The notes under the pieces were generated by a model. It did no database searches and was not told where the DNA came from. It saw only the letters and a program-made list of their open reading frames with translations. This document shows, one piece after another, positions 44,101-50,403 of a stretch of 64,000 bases of DNA. The position numbers and the translations under genes are program-made. Position 1 is the first letter of the stretch. Every line of letters begins with the position of its first letter. The stretch covers positions 37,219-101,218 of the forward strand of contig MEUB01000017.1 in the NCBI GenBank assembly GCA_001771535.1. Direction: 5' to 3'. The DNA is from a candidate division WOR-1 bacterium RIFOXYB2_FULL_37_13 (GTDB lineage Bacteria > Margulisbacteria > WOR-1 > XYC2-FULL-46-14 > XYC2-FULL-37-10).

Positions 44101-47100
44101 TGAAGATGCCAGACGCCTTGAAGGTGTATTAGGAGAACAACTTCAAGAATTAGAAATTGGAGAAAAAGATAATTATCTTGAAATTGTTTCTGCGCGAGAG
44201 GCTACAAATGGAGCTTGTAATTTGATAATAGGATTTGATCCGGTTTTAGAGCTGGAAAGAATGCATGGAATTACAGTTGATCTTAATGGCCATGAGGGAA
44301 TTGATTTTGCACATACTAACAAGGATTTGAGTATAGCTTTTGTAGATAAAGTAAAAGAATTAAATTTAGCCAAAGTGGTGATTAGCAAAGACATTACAAC
44401 CTATAAACAACTTGAAGCTGCTATGAAAATGTTTTTAAACATGAGAGAAAAGACAGAGGGAGCAAATGTTCTTGTTTTGAAAGTTGAAAATAATGAAGGC
44501 GAAATAGAAGGAATTGCCGAGTTAAGGGTTGATGCCTCTGTTCAAAAAGGATTCAGCATCGCGGAGGAATTGGGGAAATTAGGAATAAAAGCTTTTGTAG
44601 GCCCTGATACATTTGCCGGAATTGACGCAGAGACTCAGAGGGCGTTTGTTGAAAGGATTTCTTTACTTAAACAAAGCCTTGGCTTAAAAGAGGTTGCGTT
44701 TGATTCAGAGGTTCGATTTAACAGCAACGAGGGGAGAGCGTTTTTAAGTGGATTTATAGCAAGTGATGCTCATGAAATGGCACAGCCTCTTAGGGATCAA
44801 TTTGTAAGAGGGATATTTAATGCTCTAGCTTTTGTATCTTGTAACCCAACAAATCCTCAAGCCATTACAGCTATATATGATCCGATTATTGGGATGGAAG
44901 AAGTAAGCCTAGAAATTCAGGCTAATCCTAGGTCTTTTAGCGGGCTATCTCCTAAAGAAGCAAAAGAATTTACTGATAAAGTAAAAGAGATACAAGCGGC
45001 TCGCGGGATTACAAGAGTTATTGTGGATAATGAGGTGGTATTTGGCGGGAAAGATAGAAATCTTTTTGATAAATTCATGGCTAGAGAGATTTCTACCTTT
45101 ACTGGAAGAGAGACATTATGGTTTGGATATCAGGCGGGGAAGACTGAGGGGGTTGTTGGATTAATTGACCTTTCTACTTTTACGCCTGCTGACCCTAGCG
45201 ATCCTCGAGTTCAGGATGCATTGAGAGTGGCTGGAATAGGAACAGTTGTTAATGCTGAGGATCGATTTCAACAAAATCGTATTAGCCCACAAACCCCTCG
45301 TCCTGCTGAACCACTAGCTCCTGTCGCTCCTGCCCCCGGAAGCAATGGCGAAATAAAATTTACCGGTGAGTCGTTTGCTCAGGCGTTAAATGGGAAAGAG
45401 GGAATAGCCGTGAAGCAGCTTGAATTGAAAGGTGTTACTTGTGTCCATGTTGCAAAGGGGACAGGATCTATTACTTTAAAAGAATTTGTTCAATTGGCGC
45501 CAGAGATTCTTCCTTTAGAAGAATCTACTTCTGGGCAATTTATTGTTTTCTTTAGGGATGGAGGGCAATTGAAAAAAGAAGGGCTTTTTCTATATGAAGA
45601 AGGGACACACGTTGAAGTAAGTAACGATACTTCATATAGAGTGTTGAATGCTAACGGAAATGATGTCGGAAGTTGGAACCTTGTAGATGGGCACTTACAG
45701 TATGAAGGTGGATGTGAATCTTTTCAGGCTTTGACGGAAAAGGTTGGCCGTAAAGAAGCAGAGGCAATTGTTAAAGTTCGAGATGGGTTGTTAAAAATAA
45801 ACGGGGCTGGTAAGGTTGAACCTTCTGAAGCAGCTGCGAAAATTACTACCTCTCCGGAACCTAGAAAAATTGACGCGCAAATTATAGATTCAAACATTAA
45901 AACCAGAAAAGAATTAATAGAAGCAATTCAAAAAGTGTCGGGAGATGACACCTATATTGAATATAGAAGCTCTAGTCCTGATGAAGTATTTGCAATAAGC
46001 GGAAAAGCATCTGATTTTAAAGCCTGGCTGGAAAATAATGATCCTATGGCTCTAAGGCGGCTTGCGGAATCTGCCGCTAAAGCTTTCGGTGGTAAATTGC
46101 CTGCCGACTTTTTTATCGGTTTTATCTCTGCCAGAAAAGAAGCGGTTAGAGCGGACATCGCGGCAAGACAGACACAAGAGACAAATTTAAAAGTTTCACT
46201 TCCACTTGTAGTATTGCGCGGGACAAAAGCGGAATTACTACAAGAGTTGACCACTTTGATTTTCAGCTTCAAAGTTGAAGGGGGAACTGGAGAAATTCTT
46301 CAGCTTCATATATATACTAAGGACGCGATAGATCTTTTATCTCCTGATCCCAGTATTAGAAAAGCGGCAAAAAACAGAATCACTGAACAATGCAAAAATA
46401 ACGGATTAACCACTGGAGACACCCAAAAAGCTTTGGAAATCCTGCAATCTCAAGTAGAAGCGGCAAATACAAGCATTAACTTAGAGGCTTTTATAGGGGA
46501 TAAACTTGTTGAGTTGGGCGCAAAGGTTCGTCAGAATGAGATGAGAAAACTTAAAAAGCAGCTTGAGGCTGCCCCTTCCGATCGGGAAAAAATGCGGATC
46601 GCGCTTGAAATTGAAGCCAAGGTCGCAGAGGCTGTGAGAGCCCATAAATTGGCATTTGCTCTTAGCGCGGATGTTTATATAAAGGAACATAGGACTTTGA
46701 ATTTGGGATTGCCGGAACTTAACGAAATCTGGAAAGTTGCTGAATCTGAGCAGCTGCTAAGGGACGGGAAATTTAGAGAATATTTTGAAAAAGGAGCATC
46801 TGGCGCGGGCTTGGCTTTAAAGGTAGGAGCAGTCAGCTATAAAACGATAAAAGACGGCCTTATGGGGTTGGCTGTGGATGGAATTTTAAATGGAGTGTCG
46901 GAAATATTTTCCGATGACCCAAGTTTGTTGAGATGGGCGGAAAAGACAGGAGAAGGGGCTTTGGGTTGGGCTAAATTTGGGTTAACAACTGGAGCTCTTG
47001 AACATTTTGTAGGATTGTCAAGCTCAATGGCAATGGCCGGAGCTATGATATTGCCCGCGATGAGAGATTTGAGCGAAGCTCAATATGGAGATAAAGGCAA

Positions 47101-49669
47101 AATTTTATTTTCTCACGCAATGAGTTCCGGTGGTTTTGTTGGCGGAATGGCCGCCGCAAATAGATTTTTAAAAAGTACGACATTAGGAAGCAGCTTTGCT
47201 GCCAGGTTCCCAAAAATTGGAGGGATGCTTGGTTTATTCGCGGGAATGGGCGGGGCTTGGGTGTTTGGGCAGGCAAGCAATTATTTATATGAGAATACAG
47301 AATGGTATTCTGATCTTGTCGATTCTGAACCTGTAAAAGCAATTGGCAGCGGGTTGGGGAACGCCTATAACTTATCGCTTTATTCTTTGGAAGTTGGGAT
47401 CGCGGCTGGAGCTCTTAATCTTACAGCCAAAACATTAAGTTCTGTTACTGTCAAAAGCGGATTTGCCTGGCTTGCGCAAAGATTTGGCGCGTTAGGTCTT
47501 TCTTCCGTAAGTACTATTCTATCCAGGCTTAATCCTATTTTACTTACAACCCAGGTTGCTGTTTGGGTGGGATCATCTTTGATGGCGTATTTACAGGGAT
47601 CATACGAGGAAAGCGTTACGCAAAGAGTTAGAATGGAGCTTGAAGCCCAAGGATATGAAGCTGCCGGAATTTATGGGGATACTGAAGAACTAATGGGTCT
47701 GCTTCCTTCTAAAGGCCTGGGAATCGCCTGGGGGCAAATAAAAGTCGGAGAGCGGATAGATGTTAGATATAATTCTAATGATCCAATGGGCGATCCAATG
47801 ACTAACCCTTCATCCTATGTAGAAATTGCAGTTCCTGAGTTTTTATCTGAAAGAAGCGTTTGTGAGTATGCATTAAACTACATGAAACAAAATAAAATCG
47901 GCAGTATTTATGTTGATGTTGTCGATGAATCGGAATTTGATTCTTTTGGAGGGATGAAAAAAGAAATATGGCAGGCATTATTGGAACAAGGCTTGATAGA
48001 ACAAGATGGAACAGTAGCGCCGATAATATGGAAAAATAAGAAAGAAGAAGCTGTCGTAGATCCTCAATTCAGCGTATCTTTGGAATCTTTTGATATAGGG
48101 CTGGATTTAACGAATCAAGAAAAAGAACGTATTCTCGGCATTTTGAAAAGCCATTATGATGTCAGGCTTGTCAGAGCCGTTTTGGCAAAGTTTGAAAAAT
48201 TGCAATATTCTCAGTATAAAACAATTGTTTTGCCTAAACTGGAAAAATTAGATGCTCTGGATAAAAGTAAAAGCAAACAATTTGATTCTCAAATTGTTTT
48301 GGATATTGAAGCTGATATACGACAGAAGGACGCGGAATTATCAAGTCAAATGCGCCATGGTATTGCAGGCGTATTTTTGCCTAAACTGGGAGAAAAAAAT
48401 CCTCAGGAATTAATTCACGGATATTTATCTCATATAGAATGGGGAGAAGTTTCTATTTATGATATTGCCAGCCGTGGGACCTCGGTGCAGTATGCAACAT
48501 TTCAAAAGAAGGTTGGCGAAAAGAAAATAGCTGAATATGCTTTGGCTTATGCGGAACAAAAAGGAGTTAATTATACCAATAGAAAGGTAATTCTCGAGGT
48601 TGTAAAGAGGTTTGGTTTAAATGATATATCAGACTATATAAAGCTTTTCCCTAAAATAGAGCGAATGTTAATACAACAGCAAATTGCCAAACTTCATTTG
48701 CTTGCCCCGGGAGGGACAAACAAGGACATAAGGACAATGTTTAATAAAAAAGGAGAACTGATCGCCGGACAGGAAGAGGCTTTTGTTGCTTGGGTGTCAA
48801 GAGATAAGATTGCAAGAAATCAGTATTTGGAAGAAAGATCAAGCGAGCTTGTTTCTGCTTCTCTTGATATTGAAAGAATGTTTGACTTGATAAAAATAGA
48901 GCAAAATGGAGGACTTTTAGAGCCTACAGAATCAGACAAGAGAAGAAAACTGGTTGTTCAAGATAAGACGACAGGTGCATGGGCGGTAAATACTAAAAAT
49001 TCTTATTATAAGAAGTATGTAGAAGCCGGCTGTAAACCTGAAAATGAAAATATCCATTTGGTTTTGGTGAAGTTTATTATTCCGCAGGATATAAACATGG
49101 AGCTTATTGATGCGAAAGGATATCTAAATATGGATATTCCTCAGGTGAATAAATTTTTTGCTTCGATTTATGAAAGCATAAAGCAACAAGCTCAAAAACA
49201 TGCTGGTGAAATTGAGGCAAAAGCAAAAGAATCGATCCAAAAAGCTAAGGCAGGAGTTGATAAATGGGCCCGTCAATATACTGACTGCCAAGAACAATAC
49301 AATGCCCTTTTAAGTGTAGGGCAGCTGGATGTTGCTAAGCTTTCTGAGCTGAATGAATATATTGAAGAAATAGCGCAGAACTGGCAAAAAGCAATGGGCG
49401 AGCTTGAAGTTGCAAACAAAACTGCCGGAAGGTCTTTGCGGTTGCTAATCCTTAAACTCCAAAAGCAATGGTATGAATCAAAAGACCCTCTCCAAAAAGC
49501 TATCTTTGCAGCACAGATTGAAGGATACGGCGGAAGCGCCTCTGTTGTTACAGAAGGGTATTATAAAAATATTTGCAGGATTTTAAATGTATTAGAAGGA
49601 GACCCTCAAAAAAACGCTGACATGTATATTCAAAGCATAAAGGATCTTGATATTTTGCAAACCGTATAA
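35126..49669 (+). CDS. Giant 4,847-residue protein with a SecA-like motor domain
   Basis: A single 14.5-kb frame. Visible in order: a unit at residues 67-118 repeated near 4275-4335 (E-I-x-x-A-L-L, G-x-I, F-D-I-G-x-D-L-T); coiled coil 645-720; hydrophobic Gly-rich segments around 1060-1105; a SecA/DEAD-like motor about 1770-2330, with Walker A GTGEGKT near 1837, Walker B-like IIDESD near 1951 aligned to SecA's EVDSILIDEA, VRAAVHAHLFAVEGTHFVV, and a second ATPase half with ITITDIANRA and QEVNRVGRPNPS in place of SecA's QLRGRAGRQGDPG; three GA-like helical modules 2405-2600; Pro-rich linkers near 2845 and 3383; four repeats of about 105 residues (2950-3380); a Gly/Ala hydrophobic region 3890-4170; and a coiled-coil C-terminus. 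No signal peptide. A weak GAGG precedes the ATG. I infer a cytoplasmic or self-translocating motor-driven protein of unknown purpose. Confidence 0.85.
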   Translation: MGSIFDLDVAIKSKGPTAPTAPKQKAQGSKSADKPKDPAKLDGTGVLFYTLKATTVDISKLPGSENRRSEIKKALLDKGFIDKNGLKLKAPDENFDIGIDDLTPEEKIAILDVLQQVQTYDPVNNSGVQVEGVSFVDIRFSGDKNKGAALSDRLQNYPIDQLPEDLKQELFQMAQLLHETFNKQGGLYLPCSPEEAFSDPQKLVMAINSFYKDYMGDEKPSVELIAQNLLVKKLTVETVKEQRKEVASYQSMLSEHRRFADEIPVDPMAEFNDGSKKNDEMEVVKKNISTKQAEVEREILKLEVFNEYLGIKSNDEEVSISGDVSLVYINKKFSAKLKEVHDSEGNTMRRSARQNVFSASDVEIVHTMEEINKNPQRMADANPFVPLIMKIMDVETANRTNPSGKPKAIGENLTKDHLVLLKNYLCGEGQYVNAYFHRPLDEEERALLKELQKKYGESTAEGKLIGRLLNISFDPANPDLDKVSFTEEEAAVFDGLIAVEDVDGKPYKLLADLKRSYRKDVEFSKSDATAVQGLIDWMTEKGYDTLTPDLDLMGNRPAEEIDERYAAGMRIVAREVFSSRIGFQPRNEKTERDSLIGRLLIGTAEESYQQLVSGGKPTMVTTGISAVETWKMVCLKTMYLKERMSTHGDESELSALNDLQAKLQANVLKLKTKIDQLKADKKKNDKEKEKELLPLLKEYYYLKGRLDDLYGRVMGLDRDFFEWIVPRFAKEAGKLSEWIEKFNEKELGSIIKDPFTGEIIHLSEVPAILTDALKDKDVRASLENGWLSVDPSKIDYTPDPSLSTEDQDAVLNKIRRVKMALAILIQYMDMNENNELGINLDIPILGEIGVNPATAHFAMSLRGMFTGEGQAARFGAMVKADLLTIFKDDPIARSTILRKMETPDLFDVEMLDIFIKAIELLSPDGKKDKEIERLNSFREEIKTAPICAKSGNLDTLAAQEIVQAYVYMGKLFSGEKKGGASGAAKSGDSEENKGMWSRLNRMALGIGEFASESVGMITDPDFITGGLWGQITAQGGYAPGESADRYGTTGQEALESLGVDGIPAYVGGGLLDVGLQFGYTLFRFGIYMGFMFGVQLPWSVVSTGFGGNGIKMDMQGNPILDDEGRLIFNEGKSIGDKAEDVAKAGLQLATQLFMFRNNPFLLYGWLGIGEDLEGIFASGGDWGQDKKYRILSAVIKFWVANFYLLSPGENGMWDSTLGRLPTIDRYLWKYLFEGVKAVADLARELGIPDKDLGELFRGTPLERQASMVKEYGTWDELVEIMTRKAPEKGALGAFSEFVGSRSAYQEFVLNVTKNRLMESKAGKVGKAGLSIIKSLLTNPVGGIYEFVKNHSGENMVAYVFAKAIDLTFRLPNQTLNLSYHLWSEWAGSGKAWTYGQLPGETPLQPAAVMPFGITRLGTSRPFDVSRNDVAPSIPQALHNPALSQVVIDVKNDGSISDHRYQSLQAVTQSNGSARRIDFTIKRGETRTEIVSLPVTAVYVNSVVAMYSENAVTVIPMTMEGTSLDSSDYARAEIHINLARLVEEAGVSQEDLATLSNLELSGMIQRLLPQCANKLAELVKAQEKRYEKEPIDNPRYRIKERPLDMEGLSRFLQKEGIALVLTEEEKKNPTPFTDETAMGLVKELKNEGITTLTTSQLSTHYITAMRENYKPQADPTQSDIYVFELCGNDALGNFKEPILKEMDYRIDTSAPVGKKVSLTLEGEQAIDSYLAAQSETTPEMRDQVIEKTKKYLELQQYSREVEARQAELRAECSDNDIKGFEQKVKSMWAGQRDRVEGGAIYCEVLRRQLGIDLTPSQKMAGYLGSWATKEQPVFVDLGTGEGKTFALAMDAYLSLLEGKTLILASSQCDAYAQDNYKDTEKILKFLGVEEVVFLDKKEKSQTIKERLFKNDGIRRVVFLGFDTPRFEELFSIYPDMQGRPVYIPGPFMKAIIDESDHGAFDLRHNPAIVSSGSDEKAGDSKEVRLAEELVKNWFTKDGKLTESAKRAGYIENETSEEGAVLTDEGRQYIEAQLARKGLTNSEYFMYRVRAAVHAHLFAVEGTHFVVRGKWLIWVTQRFRKYAYRDKPTGREDNDMQFDLQMHKAIQAMIGAKITDPGLSLASIDVIDHLKGITHSGYSGTEAPLQLIRQREGALALSIDSAFMRARVDYQGIVYSDRAEQKRNVADLAIEDVLSGRASLIHAAVREGDKKEGAAEADGRVLSIEEINREIKSGLETRGYKIASQSDLPRKYREYGFVAEKNGQKIFVRMLVDTGDFKFEQRMAKEIGCAGYITITDIANRAMNPGIKDAKTSGLSEAIEAMADSTVEIRSIVTEWKNSVRHFIQEVNRVGRPNPSKASRAPAVMRGVYWSGDPNFDTNIKTFLDYEIKQNGGKPVVILPSEFPKEVTPESAKKYAQNQIINLERKREISTNQRELLMARVETAADVEEIKNIILNAWVVSEDLDATKSFGDILNELQLDALKETALKYVSYLEGSGLLAKGGKEAKAKAQELRTAINQAENSGNVLAVVRSAAGGGSASPLLTVEDIRRYALDQIEYLEKGGVLTTEKASQIKSAIQQANNTEEIKTAIASAEGDITVVVKDYWRVIDERANAENAERKQESSFGKDINDAMEALNELDKNIGTEHLTAILGKAYKSTIEMFMHDCGLFDPAIEANDAMRKERIKLFITRVKKHFGISLEIDSNLPIEDIKKAIDFSIEQMLAKAKVSGHTKERFLKKLRGRIKELKVEMEMINRQLREVPYSQHNASWMEAYLRYKLNLALVECDHPRGLYLEVAQDPATSLGRSRGRSNLIFRMTTASALGFSKKITIDDAIATQAKRAEEVKAATEAAPTPELTPGDRPKLVFSYDGVTLEAPLAEILSNNDGGPKVISEGGREFEYRFSEDGLMVREAKVREGSESGGLTLGVRETGDWKSVPAQLENFSMRTMLDKMGIITNIPDSAFAAIDYTVQVNLIRKLSDTNIKTVYVQEEIFEDARRLEGVLGEQLQELEIGEKDNYLEIVSAREATNGACNLIIGFDPVLELERMHGITVDLNGHEGIDFAHTNKDLSIAFVDKVKELNLAKVVISKDITTYKQLEAAMKMFLNMREKTEGANVLVLKVENNEGEIEGIAELRVDASVQKGFSIAEELGKLGIKAFVGPDTFAGIDAETQRAFVERISLLKQSLGLKEVAFDSEVRFNSNEGRAFLSGFIASDAHEMAQPLRDQFVRGIFNALAFVSCNPTNPQAITAIYDPIIGMEEVSLEIQANPRSFSGLSPKEAKEFTDKVKEIQAARGITRVIVDNEVVFGGKDRNLFDKFMAREISTFTGRETLWFGYQAGKTEGVVGLIDLSTFTPADPSDPRVQDALRVAGIGTVVNAEDRFQQNRISPQTPRPAEPLAPVAPAPGSNGEIKFTGESFAQALNGKEGIAVKQLELKGVTCVHVAKGTGSITLKEFVQLAPEILPLEESTSGQFIVFFRDGGQLKKEGLFLYEEGTHVEVSNDTSYRVLNANGNDVGSWNLVDGHLQYEGGCESFQALTEKVGRKEAEAIVKVRDGLLKINGAGKVEPSEAAAKITTSPEPRKIDAQIIDSNIKTRKELIEAIQKVSGDDTYIEYRSSSPDEVFAISGKASDFKAWLENNDPMALRRLAESAAKAFGGKLPADFFIGFISARKEAVRADIAARQTQETNLKVSLPLVVLRGTKAELLQELTTLIFSFKVEGGTGEILQLHIYTKDAIDLLSPDPSIRKAAKNRITEQCKNNGLTTGDTQKALEILQSQVEAANTSINLEAFIGDKLVELGAKVRQNEMRKLKKQLEAAPSDREKMRIALEIEAKVAEAVRAHKLAFALSADVYIKEHRTLNLGLPELNEIWKVAESEQLLRDGKFREYFEKGASGAGLALKVGAVSYKTIKDGLMGLAVDGILNGVSEIFSDDPSLLRWAEKTGEGALGWAKFGLTTGALEHFVGLSSSMAMAGAMILPAMRDLSEAQYGDKGKILFSHAMSSGGFVGGMAAANRFLKSTTLGSSFAARFPKIGGMLGLFAGMGGAWVFGQASNYLYENTEWYSDLVDSEPVKAIGSGLGNAYNLSLYSLEVGIAAGALNLTAKTLSSVTVKSGFAWLAQRFGALGLSSVSTILSRLNPILLTTQVAVWVGSSLMAYLQGSYEESVTQRVRMELEAQGYEAAGIYGDTEELMGLLPSKGLGIAWGQIKVGERIDVRYNSNDPMGDPMTNPSSYVEIAVPEFLSERSVCEYALNYMKQNKIGSIYVDVVDESEFDSFGGMKKEIWQALLEQGLIEQDGTVAPIIWKNKKEEAVVDPQFSVSLESFDIGLDLTNQEKERILGILKSHYDVRLVRAVLAKFEKLQYSQYKTIVLPKLEKLDALDKSKSKQFDSQIVLDIEADIRQKDAELSSQMRHGIAGVFLPKLGEKNPQELIHGYLSHIEWGEVSIYDIASRGTSVQYATFQKKVGEKKIAEYALAYAEQKGVNYTNRKVILEVVKRFGLNDISDYIKLFPKIERMLIQQQIAKLHLLAPGGTNKDIRTMFNKKGELIAGQEEAFVAWVSRDKIARNQYLEERSSELVSASLDIERMFDLIKIEQNGGLLEPTESDKRRKLVVQDKTTGAWAVNTKNSYYKKYVEAGCKPENENIHLVLVKFIIPQDINMELIDAKGYLNMDIPQVNKFFASIYESIKQQAQKHAGEIEAKAKESIQKAKAGVDKWARQYTDCQEQYNALLSVGQLDVAKLSELNEYIEEIAQNWQKAMGELEVANKTAGRSLRLLILKLQKQWYESKDPLQKAIFAAQIEGYGGSASVVTEGYYKNICRILNVLEGDPQKNADMYIQSIKDLDILQTV

Positions 49670-49684
49670 AATTTTATTTTATTT

Positions 49685-49715
49685 GGGCTGCCGAAAACAG
49701 GCCGGCAGCCCTTTT
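49685..49715 (+). terminator. Intrinsic terminator of the giant-protein operon
   Basis: GGGCTGCCG (49685-49693) pairs with CGGCAGCCC (49703-49711), a perfect 9-bp stem followed by TTTT, 16 nt after the stop codon. Confidence 0.88.
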
Positions 49716-49720
49716 GAGTT

Positions 49721-49776
49721 TTTAGTGTGAGTGTGAGTCTTTAGTCTTTAGCTCAGGCACTCTCACACTAACTACT
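49721..49776. repeat. Dispersed hairpin repeat, copy 1 (GTGTGAGT type)
   Basis: The first 22 bases (49721-49742) are identical to 50061-50082. The start AGTGTGAGTGTGAGT is partly complementary to the CTCTCACACT near 49760. Confidence 0.6.
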
Positions 49777-49780
49777 CAAT

Positions 49781-49865
49781 CGGAGGAGGAGAGATTCGAA
49801 CTCTCGCTGGCAAAGCCACTAACGGTTTAGCAAACCGTCCCCTTGAGCCACTTGGGTACTCCTCC
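49781..49865 (-). tRNA. tRNA-Ser (GCT)
   Basis: An 85-nt class II tRNA. The acceptor GGAGGAG pairs with CTCCTCC; the anticodon arm ACGGT-TTGCTAA-ACCGT carries GCT; a long variable arm is present and the T loop is TTCGAAT. No CCA is encoded. Confidence 0.93.
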
Positions 49866-49868
49866 GCG

Positions 49869-49962
49869 CTTAGAAATTAGATATTCGAGATTAGAAATTA
49901 GATATTAGTTTGGGAAAAATCCACCAATCTCCAATATCTAATTTCCAATTTCTAATATCTAA
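49869..49962. repeat. Inverted repeat of ATTAGATATT words between two tRNA-Ser genes
   Basis: The left arm (about 49877-49908) and right arm (about 49930-49961) are complementary over roughly 32 bases with a few mismatches. Both are built from the words AATTAGATATT and AGAAATTAG. Confidence 0.65.
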
Positions 49963-49964
49963 AT

Positions 49965-50051
49965 CGGAGGAGAGAGGATTTGAACCCCTGATGCCCTTTC
50001 GGGCATGCTAGTTTTCAAGACTAGTGCCATCAACCGCTCGGCCACTCCTCC
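49965..50051 (-). tRNA. tRNA-Ser (TGA)
   Basis: An 87-nt class II tRNA. Acceptor GGAGGAG with CTCCTCC; anticodon arm CTAGT-CTTGAAA-ACTAG carrying TGA; variable arm ATGCCC-GAAA-GGGCAT; T loop TTCAAAT. Its acceptor stem is identical to that of the tRNA-Ser(GCT) next to it. Confidence 0.93.
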
Positions 50052-50056
50052 ATTTA

Positions 50057-50126
50057 AGTCTTTAGTGTGAGTGTGAGTCTTTTGTAGTTAGCTAAAGACT
50101 AAGTACTCACACTCAAACTCACACTT
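50057..50126. repeat. Dispersed hairpin repeat, copy 2 (GTGTGAGT type)
   Basis: AGTGTGAGTGTGAGT near 50064 is complementary to the ACTCACACTCAAACTCACACT stretch at 50105-50125. It shares its first 22 bases with 49721-49742. Confidence 0.6.
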
Positions 50127-50165
50127 TGTAAACTGCTTTTTCATTATAACATTCCTTCCTTTCCC

Positions 50166-50194
50166 TTGTCTAATGTTCCTTATTTTGATATAAT
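50166..50194 (+). promoter_or_regulatory. Promoter of the tRNA-Lys/tRNA-Asp unit
   Basis: TTGTCT (50166-50171), 17 nt, TATAAT (50189-50194), 24 nt upstream of tRNA-Lys. Confidence 0.7.
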
Positions 50195-50217
50195 TTTAAA
50201 CTGTTGCATCTAAATTT

Positions 50218-50290
50218 GACCGGCTAGCTCATCTGGTAGAGCACTTGCCTTTTAAGCAAGTGGTGCTGGGTTCGAGTCCCAGGCCGGTCA
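50218..50290 (+). tRNA. tRNA-Lys (TTT)
   Basis: A 73-nt cloverleaf. Acceptor GACCGGC with GCCGGTC; anticodon arm CTTGC-CTTTTAA-GCAAG with TTT; T arm CTGGG-TTCGAGT-CCCAG. No CCA is encoded. Confidence 0.95.
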
Positions 50291-50312
50291 ATTCTTTCAA
50301 ATAAAAAAACAG

Positions 50313-50388
50313 GGGCCCGTAGTGTAGTCCGGTTTAACACGCCTGCCTGTCACGCAGGAGACCGAGGGTTCAAATCCCTTCGGGCCCG
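50313..50388 (+). tRNA. tRNA-Asp (GTC)
   Basis: A 76-nt cloverleaf. Acceptor GGGCCCG with CGGGCCC; anticodon arm CCTGC-CTGTCAC-GCAGG with GTC; T arm GAGGG-TTCAAAT-CCCTT. It follows tRNA-Lys by 22 nt. Confidence 0.95.
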
Positions 50389-50403
50389 ATTAATCTATTT
50401 AAT

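Noticed and set aside
49724..50126. CRISPR array in the repeat-rich tRNA region
   Set aside because: Repeats are two copies, self-complementary, irregularly spaced and separated by tRNA genes; there are no regular spacers or cas genes.
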